64,000 nucleotides of DNA from Stomoxys calcitrans. Taxonomy: Eukaryota; Arthropoda; Insecta; Diptera; Muscidae. Every line of letters begins with the position of its first letter. Positions within the stretch are counted from its first letter, which is position 1. A model generated the notes under the pieces. The model ran no database searches, had not been told where the DNA came from, and saw only the letters and a program-made list of their open reading frames with translations. The DNA lies in NCBI RefSeq assembly GCF_963082655.1, contig NC_081553.1, positions 61,990,311 through 62,054,310 on the forward strand, read 5' to 3'. Made by a program: the position numbers and the translations under genes. Shown here in pieces: positions 24,486 to 35,775 of this stretch.

Positions 24486-25610
24486 TTGTATGCCAGATTC
24501 GTTATCTACTCCTGCCTACTTTTGATTTGATACCCATATTGTCCTTATCATCCCACTTTTGATATTGGGTGGTGTTTTGGGGGTAACGGTGTAGGATCCG
24601 CCCCCTTCCGTTATCAATAAATTATAAAGCCTATTCCTGCTTTCTGACCATACTCGTAATCTACTCCCGAATACCTTTCATTTGAGTCCCATATTGTCAT
24701 GATCGTCAAATAAACCTATTTTAAGGGGTTTTGGGGCTGGGGAGGCTCCCCTGGTACTTGGACCCAACTTTTATTATGAAATTCGTCCCCTTCTCGTGAA
24801 TACCTTTCATTTGAATCCCATATTGTCTCGATTGGGCCACTTTTATTTTTGGGTAGGACTTTTGGGGTAAGGGGGAGGATCCGTCCCCCTTTGCTTGGTG
24901 TTTTTGGGGTAACGGTGGAGGATCTGCCCCTTCCGTTATCAATTAAATTATAAAGCCTTTTTCTACTTTCTGACCATATTCGTAATCTACTCCCGAATAC
25001 CTTTCATTTGAGTCGCATATTGTCATGATCGTCATATAAACCTATTTTAAGGGGTTTTGGGGCTGGGGCGGCCCCCCAGGTAGTTGGACCCAATTTTTAT
25101 TATGAAATTCGTACTCTACTCGTGAATAGCTTTTATTTGAATCTCATATTGTCCCGAATGACCCACTTTTATTTTTGGGTAGGACTTTTGGGGTAAAGGG
25201 GAGGGTCCGCCCCCCTTTGCTTGGTGTTTTCGGGGTAACGGTGGAGTATCCGCTACTTTCCGTTATCAATAAATTATAAAGCCTTTTCCTACTTTCTGAC
25301 CATATTCCTAATCTACTTCCAAATACCTCTCATTTGAGTCCCATATTGCCGTGATCGTTAAATACACCTATTTTAAAGGGTTTTGGGGCTGGGGTGGCCC
25401 CCAGGTACTTGGACCCAACTTTTATTATGAAATTTGTACTTTACTCTTGAATACCTTTCATTTGAATTCCATATTGTCCCGTTTGGCCCACTTTTATTTT
25501 TGGGTAGGACTTTTGGGGTAAAGGGGAGGGTCCGTCCCCCTCCCGATATCAATAAATTGTATAGCCTATGTTTCCTTCCGGACCAACCTGCACAATCTGT
25601 AAAATTTTAA
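24486..25610 (+). repeat. Family B array organised as a 326-bp higher-order repeat
   Basis: The phrase GGGTAACGGT starts at 24581, 24907 and 25233, giving two successive intervals of exactly 326 bp. Each period contains two B-type subunits (one around 'catttgagtcccatattg', one around 'catttgaatcccatattg'). The third period ends near 25558. Elsewhere in the window B arrays lack this regular higher order. Confidence 0.88.
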
Positions 25611-26640
25611 TTAAGTTACAAATGTCAGTTAACCGACTTTGCCTTTTCCTTGAGTATATTTTAAAATATTTGTAGTTCTCTTGTGTCTTAAAACTGTCGT
25701 TCAAAAAAAATTTTTTTTTTCAATTTTTTTGTATATCTTGCAGCGACACTCTTGGGACTGCTGCCGAATAGCCAAAAAATGTTAATATTTTTTCATAAAT
25801 AATAAAGACATTTGTTCAAATGTCAAGGATAAATGGTGCTTCATATATCCACATTTTGTCTCATATCATTTTGAACATTTTGTCCCTCCTCGCGTCCCTA
25901 GCCAGACCTTCGCACTTAATTTACAAGATAAATATTTTTGTCTGTGGTATTATCTGGTTGTGCCTTTTTTTCTTCTCTCAGTTCGTGCTATCCTGGATTG
26001 TGGGTTATTTTTGGCACTGTTTGCATGTTCCATTATGGTGGTATAGATGTTTGGCATTTTATTTATAAGGAGAGATATGTAAATACTGTCGAATATAAAA
26101 AATGCCAACTTAATAGAATCATTTGAAACTGTTTCAATTTAATTTTTATTTTAAATTTAAAGGTATGGGGAATGAAAAAAAAAAAACATTGGTAAATATT
26201 TTCCAAGATTAAATATGAATTTTAATATATGTGTCATATAAAGTGTGTGGATTATTTTTTTTATGACCCGGAGGCAAATTTCTAGAAAAACACTCGTATT
26301 TTAATGCAGACCATTAAGCCAGTTTATGGTGTAGTGTGGACAATTATAGTTCTCAGCATACATTTGTAATTTATTAAACAAATGACAGGAAACTGTCATA
26401 AACATGAGGGTTTAATAAAATTTTTAAAACTGCTCTGTAGGTTTGCTATAATGTTTTTGTTTAGATCATAGAGGAAAAAAATGTATAAAAAGGTCACTAA
26501 AAAGCAAAATTGTTATATTAAATGAAAAACTCTTTCACAAGATTAAATTAAAATATTTCCGATAGGCAACAAATGTTTTGCAAAACGAAATTTGTTTGTT
26601 TATTGGTCTACGAATTTAAGTTTGGATGTAAGGTTTACTC
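25611..26640. other. AT-rich tract, no gene recognised
   Basis: Short open frames (for example 25820-26068) show no recognisable motif. Confidence 0.55.
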
Positions 26641-28371
26641 CATTCTTAAAATACTTTATTTCACCCCGCTACTCCCATGATATCTGATTTAGGGATGTTT
26701 TCGGAGGTGAGGTGGTCCCTCAGGCACTTGGCCGTGAAAAAATATCAGCATCGTGTTCTTCTTTCAAAAACCATTTATTTAAACCCCATATTGCCATTGG
26801 TTTAGGGGAGTTTACATGATGAGGCGTCCCCCAAACACATGTCCCAAAATAGGTTATCAAATTCGTTTTCTAATCTCAAATACCACATATTGGCATGGTC
26901 GAAAATTTTTTACCCTTTGCGGGGTGTTCTGGGGAAGGGGTGATTCTCAAATACCTTTATTTGAGCCCCATGTTGCGATGGCCAGCAAAAAATTGGTGTT
27001 TGTGGGGTATTTTGGGAAAGGGGTAGACCCTTAGAAAAATTGGTCCCGAAAGTGGGTATCAATATTTGGTCTACCCCCCAAATACCTTTCATTCAATCTC
27101 CACATTGACATGGTCGGTAAATATGGCCGTTTTAGGGATGTTTTGGGGATTGGAGTGGTCGCCCAAACACTAAGCCCGGAAAATATATCAGCAATGTGCT
27201 CTATTCTCATATATCAATATATAATTTATTTGAACCCCATATTGACATTGCCCTCAAAATAATATATAAAATTCGTTTTCTAATCTCATTTAAACTCCTT
27301 ATTGCAAAAGTCAGAAAATATGTCCGGTTTGGGTTATTGGCCGTAAAAACTATAAATATTCAGTTCCTCTCTCTTTTCGACCCAAATTGTCTTGGTGAGC
27401 AAATACGTCCTATTTGGTGGTTGTTATGGTGGTGGGACGTCCGCTAGACAGTTGGTCCCTAATGTTGATATCAGGTACGTGGTCTACTCCCAAATACCTT
27501 TAATTTGAGCCCCATTTTTCCATAGTCGCCAAACATGACCGGCTTGGGGGGTGTTTTGGGGGATGGGCGGCCACTCAGTGAATTGGCCTCGAAAATATAT
27601 ATCGGATTCGTGTTCCACTCTAAAAACCCTCTTATTTGAGCCTCATATTGCATTAGTCAGCGAATACTTACTACTTGGGTGGTGTTGTAGGGATGGGGTG
27701 GCCCCATAGACACTTTTCCCGAATATTGATATCAGCGTCGTGCTTTACTCCCAAAGACCTTTCATTTGAGCCCCATATTGCTATGGTCGTAAATTTGTCC
27801 GCTTTGGGTGATGTTTTTGGGGAGAGGCGAGCCCCCAAACACTTGGTCCCATATTTGGATATCAGATTCGAATTCTATACTCAAATACCTTTTGTTTAAG
27901 CCCCATATTCCCATGGTCAGTAAATAAGTCCTGTTTGGGGGGTATTTTGGGGAAAGGGTGGATCCCCAGAAACGTGGTCCCACATTTGGATATCAGATTC
28001 GTATTCTACTCGCAAATACCTTTCATTTGAGTCCCATATTGCCATGGTCGGTAAATATGTCCGATTTAGGGGTGTTTTGTGGGTTGGGGTGGCCCCCCTA
28101 ACACTTGGTCCGACAATTGAATATCAGATAAGTTTTCTTATTCTAAATACCTTTCATTTGAGCCCCATATTGTCGTGATTGTTCTAAATATATGTTTGGT
28201 AGGTTTTAGGGTGGGGCGGCTCCTCTAGGTAGCCCATCCGAAATTTGCATACCAAAATTTTATTTTTATGGTACTATATGAGAGCACACAAAATTTCGCT
28301 TAAATCGCACTACCCATCTCCGAGATCTGGCGTTTCTGAAAATTATGGTAAGGGGGAGGGTCCGCCATGTC
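26641..28371 (+). repeat. Family B tandem array
   Basis: About twelve diverged units with 'atacctttcatttgagcccc', 'catattgccatggtcggtaa' and G-rich blocks such as 'ttttggggaaaggg'. It ends at 'aagggggagggtccgcc', the same phrase found at 10418 in another B array, and joins a transposase remnant. Confidence 0.8.
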
Positions 28372-28380
28372 CGCCATGGG

Positions 28381-28848
28381 TATGTAAATAAGCAGAATTG
28401 TCGATTTTGCAGTGAAGTTCAGCCAGAAGCATTGCAAGAGCTACCAATAGCACAGTTTAGTGCGCTTCATGGGCTGGTGGCATCATTGGACCGTACTTCT
28501 TCAAATATGATGCGAATCGCAACGTAACTGTGAAAGGTGAGCGCTATCGTGAGATGATATCCAACTTTTTTTTGCACAAAATGCAACAGCTTCACTTGCA
28601 TGACATGTGGTTTCAGCAAGACGGTGGCACATACCACACAGCACGCGAAGCAATTGGTTTATTGAGAGGTGAGTTCGGTGAACATTTTATTTCACGTACG
28701 GGACCGCTCAATTGGCCGTCTATATCAAGCGTTTTAAAGCCTTTAGACTATTTTTTGTAGGGCTATGTTAAAGCTCATGTCTATACAGACAAGCTCGCTT
28801 CAATTGACGCATTGGAAGACAACATTGAAGTATTTATTCGTAAGAAAT
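28381..28848 (+). pseudogene. Tc1/mariner-superfamily transposase remnant (C-terminal half)
   Basis: Two frames carry recognisable transposase sequence. The first starts YVNKQNCRFCSEVQPEALQE near 28381. After a frameshift near 28525 the second has ERYREMISNFFLHKMQQL, then MWFQQDGGTYHTARE with the second catalytic aspartate in the QQDG motif, then LKPLDYFL and, after a stop at 28758, GYVKAHVYTDK. The N-terminal DNA-binding domain and first catalytic aspartate are missing. Stops and frameshifts make it non-functional. It lies between a B array and an A array; no terminal inverted repeats were found. Confidence 0.85.
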
Positions 28849-29360
28849 GTCAGTCAGTCGGATAAGAATAACGCCCAAAGTATGATCGCTAAGGCGATTT
28901 ATATGGGAGCTATATCAGGTTGTGAACCGATTTAGACCATACTTAACACAGTTGTTGGATGCAATAACAAAATACCATATACAATATTTCAGTTAAATCG
29001 GAAAAGAATTGTGCCCTTTTGAAGCTGAAGAAATCAAGACACAAGATCGGTTTATGCGGCAGCTTTATCAAGATATTGACCGATATGACTCATTTAAAAT
29101 CCCAACTGACCTACACTAATAGGAAGTATAAATACAAAGTTTCAGGTTTTATCCTTTGAAATCGTTATCGTTCTTTAGACTGACGGAAGGACAGGCGGAC
29201 GGACGAACAGGCGGACTGACGGGCACGGATATATCGACATAGGATGTCAAGACGATCAAGAATATATATACCTTCTTGGTTCTCAGATCAATATTTCGAT
29301 GTGTTACAAAGAGAAAGACTAAATTAGTATACCCCCATCCCCCATTGGAGGATATAAAAA
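28849..29360 (+). repeat. Family A fragment with tail
   Basis: About two A units, then a GACTGACGGAAGGACAGGCGGA tract near 29170, the tail block ('ggatgtcaagacgatcaaga') and a terminal GGATATAAAAA. The head is absent. Confidence 0.78.
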
Positions 29361-29820
29361 AATAAGCCCGAATGGAGGATTTGCGGTTTGTGAACTCGAG
29401 GGTTTTTTCGATTTTTTTAATAAAAATTTTCATATTTTTAAGCGCATATAGCACCCGTTTTAGTTGAGATATTTTGTTCGAATTTCACTTATAGCGCATC
29501 CATAATATGTTCTCGCCACAAAGCAAAAGAATATGTATAGGTATTTAAGCACCTTTTATTCAATAAAGACTAATCAATAAAAAAAATTTTCTTTTGACAA
29601 AAAATTTTAAAATTTACTTTTTTCACATTTTTTGGCTTCCAAATTGTATAACCTCAATTTGATTTATCGTTCGTTGACCTATGCTGCACACACAATTTGC
29701 TGTATTATAGCTAAACAGGAAGCCAAAAATTAAAAAAAAATAAAAGTCGAATATCCCCCGAAAGAAATAGACTTCAAGCAAATTATTTTGTAGGGATTTT
29801 TGAGCACTATTCAGCAAATA
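29361..29820. other. AT-rich tract
   Basis: No gene or repeat recognised. Confidence 0.5.
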
Positions 29821-30055
29821 TTGGGTTGCCCAAAAAGCAATTGCGGATTTTTCCTATAGTCGGCGTTGACAAATTTTTTCACAGCTTGTGACTCTGTAAT
29901 TGCATTCTTTCTTCTGTCAGTTATCAGCAGTTACTTTTAGCTTGCTTTAAAAAAAAGTGTAAAAAAAGTATATTTGATTAAAGTTCATTCTAAGTTTTAT
30001 TAAAAATGCATTTACTTTCTTTTAAAAAATCCGCAATTACTTTTTGGGCAACCAA
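29821..30055 (-). mobile_element. MITE copy 2
   Basis: Flanked by TA at 29819-29820 and 30056-30057. The left terminus is TTGGGTTGCCCAAAAAGCAA; the right terminus has lost one C (GGGCAACCAA). Inverted relative to the copy at 2346. Confidence 0.9.
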
Positions 30056-30224
30056 TATTTTTGAATTGAGAGCCCCATTAAATGTTCAAAATACCGAGGT
30101 TATCAACTTTAAGGCTCTGCCAAGAAGCGCCCCGTAAATTTTGAACATGACCTCGATAACACCTCAACCAGGGGACGGGATAGCAGAGACCACAACACTG
30201 GCTAGGACATGTAAGTCCGATCTG

Positions 30225-30500
30225 TGTGGTGTTCATTGCTGTCACGAGAAGTTTAGCTGCGAGCTACCGGGCGCGTCTACAGGTTGCGCATAATGGAATG
30301 CTCCATACGGAGTAGCTGCAACGGCAATCGTAGAGTCTCAGTGAGAGGCTGGGCGGCACCGGCTCTTGCCCAAATACTGATTGGCTATGATGCTCGCTAT
30401 GACAAGGTAAGTTATTGGCGCCTTCAAATAACCAATGGCCACCCTGTTCGATCGGCTCACCTACAGGAGATTGATGAGGATTGCCATATTCACATGCAAA
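30225..30500 (+). mobile_element. LINE 5' region fragment
   Basis: Shares 'gtggtgttcattgctgtcac'-like, 'gctaccgggcgcgtc', 'agagtctcagtgag' and 'ggcgccttcaaataaccaat' with the 5' region at 61212-61670, so it is the same LINE family. Only one copy of the 160-bp monomer is present and in part. Short open frames over it have no recognised domain. Confidence 0.75.
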
Positions 30501-30589
30501 TGTGGCAACAACAATAAAAAAACCCCAACCAGCACTATTGATTTCAAGTTTCAAGAAATTATCTCTATCTGTTCTCAAATGGCATATTT

Positions 30590-30760
30590 ATTACTAGTTT
30601 TTTTTTTTTTGATTCTATCCCAGTGTTCGTCTGTCCTTCTGTCTTCCTGTCTATCCGTTTTTCCATCCGGTTTTCCATACGTCCGTAAGTCCGTCCGTCT
30701 GTTTTTGTCTGTAGGTCCTGTCTGTCCGTCCTTATATCTGCCTTATTTTGGTTGAAATCT
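30590..30760 (-). repeat. Expanded GTCY tract
   Basis: Irregular GTCC/GTCT tetranucleotides (for example GTCCGTCCGTCTG near 30690) over about 130 bp. This is the tail microsatellite of the modular elements in inverted orientation, without a recognisable hairpin end. Confidence 0.7.
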
Positions 30761-30829
30761 TCGATTCCTACATACTAAATCTCACTCATACCTTCACCCC
30801 TGGTAACACGGAACTGTCAGATGGTATAA

Positions 30830-31135
30830 CATTGCGGGTTTACTCCTTCTTCTCAGATACTATCTGCACTTTGGTAGTTCTGTGTCGCTTGTAACACATT
30901 TCGCGCGATCTCCTCCTATTTCAGTCCTTTATGAACTGTCGTTATAGACCCATCTATCGTGTTCCAATTCATCTCCGATTCTAGCATGACGGTTACTATA
31001 TTGTCTATCATTAACCTCTTATTTATGAAGGACTCCAACTTGCTACGACTTAAGGCGAATATGGGAAATGTGAAGACTATATGCCCTGCGTCCTCATCCA
31101 TTGTAGCGCAATTTTGGTACCGCTCCTCGTGTCAT
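30830..31135 (-). pseudogene. Non-LTR retrotransposon ORF2 C-terminal fragment
   Basis: The minus frame reads MDEDAGHIVFTFPIFALSRS, LESFINKRLMIDNIVTVML and ESEMNWNTIDGSITTVHKGL. This fits the C-terminal region of several LINE families, where a zinc-knuckle (C..C...H....C) is followed by a helical segment with the pattern TPDNIV..ML.SE..W. The last knuckle cysteine is replaced by F in VFTFPIF. No upstream RT is adjacent. The clade is not assigned. Confidence 0.6.
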
Positions 31136-31136
31136 G

Positions 31137-31352
31137 TCCGAAGTGATACAGGTTGCTTCTGTCTGTTCGTCCATTTGTCCGTCCGTCTGTCTATCAGTCC
31201 GTCCGTCCATCTTTCCTTCCATCTGTCAATCTCTCTTTCCATCCAATTTTCATACGTCTATCCTTTCGTCGGTCCGTCCTTCCGTCCACCTGTCCGTGCG
31301 TCTGTCGAAATCACTCTAAAGCACGAAGGTTGGCTGGTATAATAAAAGGGTG
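31137..31352 (-). repeat. Expanded GTCY tract with adjoining tail sequence
   Basis: Irregular GTCC/GTCT/ATCC units from 31155 to 31310, then GTCGAAATCACTCTAAAGCACGA-type flank as found beside the tract in A, C and E elements. It is an inverted tail module, expanded from about 20 bp to about 160 bp. Confidence 0.75.
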
Positions 31353-31375
31353 AAACGTGTTATCAACGCTATTTT

Positions 31376-31681
31376 TTGAGCCCCCATGTTGATTGGTCAA
31401 AAGAAATGCTCCAAAAAATCGAAACAACTTCATTTTTTAGCACTCAAAACATCGTTTTGATTAGACATCCGCCTTATAGTCCTGACTTGGCACCGAAGGA
31501 CTTATTTTTATTCTCGTACGTAAGAAATAAAATGAGAGGTCAACGTTTTTCGTCACCTGAAGAAGCGGTTGATGCGTTCATAATGCATGTTTTGGAGATA
31601 TCTCAATCAGATTGGCAAAAGTGCTTTGACATTTGGTTCAAACGCTTGCAAAATTTTGGGAATATTTTGAAAAATACCTAG
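31376..31681 (+). pseudogene. Mariner (DD34D-type) transposase remnant with internal deletion
   Basis: One open frame of 101 codons. It begins with VDWSKEMLQK, which in related mariner transposases lies upstream of the catalytic core, and then jumps to FFSTQNIVLIRHPPYSPDLA and the C-terminal end (RGQRFSSPEEAVDAF, SDWQKCFDIWFKR). The part with the first two catalytic aspartates is missing, while SPDLAPKD keeps the third. The deletion leaves the frame open. No terminal repeats were identified. Confidence 0.85.
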
Positions 31682-33195
31682 ATTTAGATTGAGTTCTGCA
31701 TCATGCAGAAGAGACTCATGACATGACATGAATTCTCAACAATTTCCTGCCTTTCAAGACTTGTTGTAAAAATACATCTTTTGTAACAAAAATGTTTAAA
31801 AATATGGTTACCGTTGTTCTAGTTTTCTTCCATGATGATTTTGTAGTGGTGGTAGTCTGCTCCTCAACAACTTCCTCTGCATCGGCCATTGTGCTTGATA
31901 TGTGTGTTTGTGTGTGTGTGTGTGTGTGCGTATGAGTGGTTTCTAATTAAAGTTGTTGTGTGTGTATGCGAGTATGTGTGCTTGGCGTTGTTATTGTTAT
32001 TCTTGACTTGATACCACCGTATCGCTGGCTGTCGTTTACAAGTGTGTATTTTCTTAGACCACCACAAACAAACACATGTGTATGTGTTGTTATCCTTTAC
32101 TCCTGCTACTACAGCTACAGCTAAAGCTACTGGTGTCTGCTACACTCTGCGTGGTTGTGTTTAAATTTATTTCTTTTGCTGCTATGTTTGATATGTGATT
32201 TATAGCAATCAATTTTTGCTGTTGTTGTTCAAAGAGGCAGATTGTTATTTTATTTTAGATATTGTTGTTGTTGTTTTGTTTTGTAAAATATTTGTTTGTA
32301 TTAAAGGTTGTTAACAAAGCGTGAAACGAAACAAAATATAATAAAAATAAGAACATTTATTAAAGATTGCTTGGCTGGTTATTCTCTCTTTTGCAATTTC
32401 AAGGGAAATCGGATGCAAGGCAATTTCCAGGAACACAATTAAATTAAATATTTATTTTTGTATGTATTCACTGTTGATTTTAAAGAAACTTTTGTGTGAA
32501 AGGATTTAAGGAAATTATTTATAATGGGAGATTGTTTTAATATTTTTGTAGCACTTAATTAATTGCACTTTGTTTTTTTTAATTTTTTTTATATTTTTTC
32601 TTTTTTCAACTATTTAAAGCTTTCGTTTTTGCTTCTGCTTTTGCACTGTTTCACTTTTTCTTTCTATCTGAATTATTTCTTTTTATGATTTGCATATCAA
32701 TGCCTTGATAGAACGCACATTTTGTTAAACTTTTTTTTGGTTTATTTATTCTTTTGGGTATACTATAAACACTTGCAATGGAAATGATTTGGTCATACGC
32801 ATTGGATTTGGAGATCTTTCTATTTCGCTTTGTTTATTTTCACAATGTTTTAATGTGCTTTTAATTTATTTTCTTTTTGTTATACATTTTTAGGATTTTG
32901 CACCAAAAAAAAAAAAAAGAATCCATAAACCATAACATATTTTATTTAAGTGGCAAATAAACGAATAAACAAACAATCTTTTTGATTGGGGTCATTGATG
33001 CATGTTAAGAATTCATTTAAACAAAAATAATTCAAATTGTCTTGATGAATGGCATTCAATGTATCTGATTTGAGTTCAACAATGTTGAGTTAAAGTATGC
33101 CAGACTAATTTAGTTGCAATGTTTCACTAGTGTTTTATGAATTTTTGTACTGCAAAAAATTGTTAAGAATATTTTTTCAATTCATTTATAGATTA
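31682..33195. other. AT-rich tract with TG microsatellite
   Basis: A TG run at 31901-31929 and many T-rich stretches. No gene is recognised on either strand. Confidence 0.6.
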
Positions 33196-34165
33196 AAACC
33201 AGTAAGGAAGGGCAAAAGTCGGGCTGTGCCGACTGTATAATACCCTACACTACAGCCTGTAAGTACAATGTGGGAGCTATATCCAATTCTGAACCATTTT
33301 TAATGGACCTCGGCGAGCAAAAATATGTTCAAACTGTAATAACTACGGTTGACAAATGACAACATTGTTGCAAATTACCCAAAATCTGACGAACATATAT
33401 ATGGGAGCTATAACTAATACTGAACCGATTTCCATGAAATTCACCAGTAATATCGAGAGTCATTAGAAAATCCTTCCTGCCAAATTTGGAGAGTATCGGG
33501 TAACAAAATACCATTTTATTTCATTATTACCACAAATCGGACGGATATATATATGGGAGCTATATCCAAATCTGAACCGATTTCTATGAAATTCACCAGT
33601 AATTCCAAAAGTCATTACAAAATCCTTCTTGCCAAATTTGGGGAGTATCGGGTAACAAACGACCATTTTATTGTATTATTACTACAAATCGGACGAATAT
33701 GTATATGGGAGGTATATCTAAATCTGAACCGATTTTTATGAAATTTACCTGTAATATCGGGAGTCATAAGAAAATCCTTCCTGCCAAATTTCGATAAAAT
33801 CGGTTAACAAATGACCATTTTATTGCAGTATTATTGCAAATTGGGAGCTATATCCAAATCTGAACCGATTTTTTTCAATTTCAAAAGGCTTCGTCTTTAG
33901 GCCGAAAAACAAGCCCATACCAAATTTGAAGACGATCGGATGAAAATTGCGACCTGTAGTTTGTACACAAATTAACATGGACAGACGGACAGACAGACAG
34001 ACAGACAGACGGACATAGCTAAATCGAATTAGAAAGTGATTTTGAGTCAATCGGTATACTTATCAATGGGTCTATCTCACATTCTTTTGGGTGTTACAAA
34101 CTAATTCACTAAGTTATAATACCCTGTACCACAGTAGTGGTGTAGGGTATACAAATTTTAAACTG
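33196..34165 (+). mobile_element. Family D element, complete
   Basis: Head at 33196 (AACCAGTAAGGAAGGGCAAA, GTCGGGCTGTGCCGAC near-palindrome, ATAATACCCTACAC). The units carry 'atgggagctatatccaaatc' at 33401, 33553 and 33705, a 152-bp period, plus 'cctgccaaatttggagagta'. The tail has GACAGACGGACAGACAGACA at 33982 onward and a hairpin ACCCTGTACCACAG...GGTGTAGGGTAT. Same plan as A and C with different end sequences. Confidence 0.85.
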
Positions 34166-35332
34166 GTTCCTTCAACCTTCTTTTATCGTCAGTTTGTTCG
34201 TCCGTTCTTTCGTCTTACGTCCACCCCTCCGTCCACCCCTCCGTCCACCCCTCCGTCCACCCCTCCGTCCACCCCTCCGTCCACCCCTCCGTCCACCCCT
34301 CCGTCCACCCCTCCGTCCACCCCTCCGTCCACCCCTCCGTCCACCCCTCCGTCCACTCCTCCGTCCACCCCTCCGTCCACACCTCCTTCCACACCTCCGT
34401 CCACTCCTCCGTCCACCCCTCCGACCACCCTTTCGTCCATCCTTCCGCCTGTCGTTCCGTTTGTCTTTTCGTCCATCCTTCCGCCTGTCGTTCCGTTTGT
34501 CCTTCTGTCTGTCCTTCCGTCTGTCTTCCATCTGTTCTTCCTACAGTTCTTCCGTCTGTCCTTCCATCTATCTTTCGGTCCGGTCTTCAGTCCACATTTC
34601 GTTCCGCACATCTGTCTGACGTCCTGTCCGCCTTTCTGCAGTCCCTTCTGTTTGATCTCCTATCAGTCCTTCTGTCCATCATTCCTTTCGAGGTTCCGTT
34701 CGTACTCCTGTCCGACCTTCTGTCCGACCTCCTGTCAGTCCTTCTGTCCATCACTCCGTTCGACCTTATGTCCATATTTTGTCCTTCTGTCCATCACTCC
34801 GTTCGACCTTATGTCCATATTTTGGTCCACACATCTGTCTGACCTCCTGTCCGCCCTTCTGTTTGACCTCCTGTCAGTCCTTCTGTCCATCATTCCGTTC
34901 GAGATTCCCTCCGTACTCCTGTCCGCCCTTCTGTCCGACCTCCTGTCAGTTCTTCTGTCCATCACTCTGTTCGACCTTATGTCTTTGCTTCTGTCCCCCC
35001 ATATGTCTGTCTATCTGTCCGGTCTCCTATCTATCCTTCTGTCCGACCTTCTGTCCATCCATCCACACAATATAGGATATTCTTGCTCGCAATACAATCT
35101 GTCCGCTCTGCCGTTTATACGTCTTTACGTCCGTCTTTCTGTCCATCCTTATGTCCCTATTTGTGTTGGCTCTTTGTCCGTCCTTCTGTTTATCTTTTTG
35201 GCCGTCCTTCTGTTTATGTTATTGTCCGTCCTCCTGTCAGTCTTTCGGTCCGTCCTTTTGACCATACATCTGTCCGCCTTTTTGTCTGTCTTTCTGTTCT
35301 TCCTCTGTTTAGCTTTGTGTCCGTCCTTAGCT
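34166..35332 (-). repeat. Giant GTCY expansion with a 12-bp minisatellite
   Basis: From about 34194 to 35332 the sequence is nearly all GTCC/GTCT-type units. Positions 34219-34430 are a cleaner 12-bp repeat (CCGTCCACCCCT, about 18 units). A longer irregular block at about 34640-34990 repeats phrases such as 'ctgtccatcactccgttcga'. It runs directly into an inverted C unit at 35333, where the tail tract of that element belongs. The long open frame 34091-35341 (S, T, P, then L, S, V rich) is a by-product. Confidence 0.85.
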
Positions 35333-35691
35333 GCCATATAGAACGATCTCTCGATTTAAGGTCTTGGCCCCATAAAAGGCGTATTTATTATCCGATTTCG
35401 CTGAAATTTGCCACAGTGACTGATGTTAGGCTTTTCGACGCCCGTGTTCTATATGGTCTAGGTCGGCTCAGATTTTGATATAGCTGCCAAAAAGACCAAT
35501 ATTGAACCAAAATTGAACAGTGACTTGTATTCATAAGAGCACTCAACGTTAGCGCCGAATTTGGTCCAAATTTGGCCCATATTTCGATATAGCTGCTATG
35601 GGTGCATAAATAATGCATTTTTTACCAGATTATGACGAAAGGTGGTTTTCATATATACCTAAGTTCTTCCCGGCTGAACTTTTTACTTGTT
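35333..35691 (-). mobile_element. Family C fragment with head, inverted
   Basis: About one and a half C units ('cgatttaaggtcttggcccc') and a degraded head ending TTTTTACTTGTT at 35691. Its tail tract is the expanded repeat to the left. Confidence 0.75.
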
Positions 35692-35696
35692 ATCTG

Positions 35697-35775
35697 ATAT
35701 TCTCGCCAGGTTTCGAACCCAGACGTTCACCGTCATAATAGAACATGCTAATCTCTGCGCTACGCTGGCCTGCTA
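35697..35775 (-). mobile_element. SINE fragment: tRNA-like head only
   Basis: On the minus strand: AGGCCAGCGTAGCGCAGAGA (A-box-like), then B-box GGGTTCGAAACCTGG. The SINE body is absent. It is not a tRNA gene: no proper acceptor stem is formed. Confidence 0.7.

Noticed and set aside
34172..34619. Open frames on both strands with GRR, VDGG or RPPL repeats (silk-, mucin- or collagen-like look)
   Set aside because: All arise from the 12-bp minisatellite CCGTCCACCCCT; every frame is open, so there is no evidence of coding selection.
35697..35775. A tRNA gene, from A-box and B-box matches
   Set aside because: The matches are SINE heads: the acceptor stem does not form and related heads are followed by SINE bodies elsewhere (61957-62262, 50085-50290).
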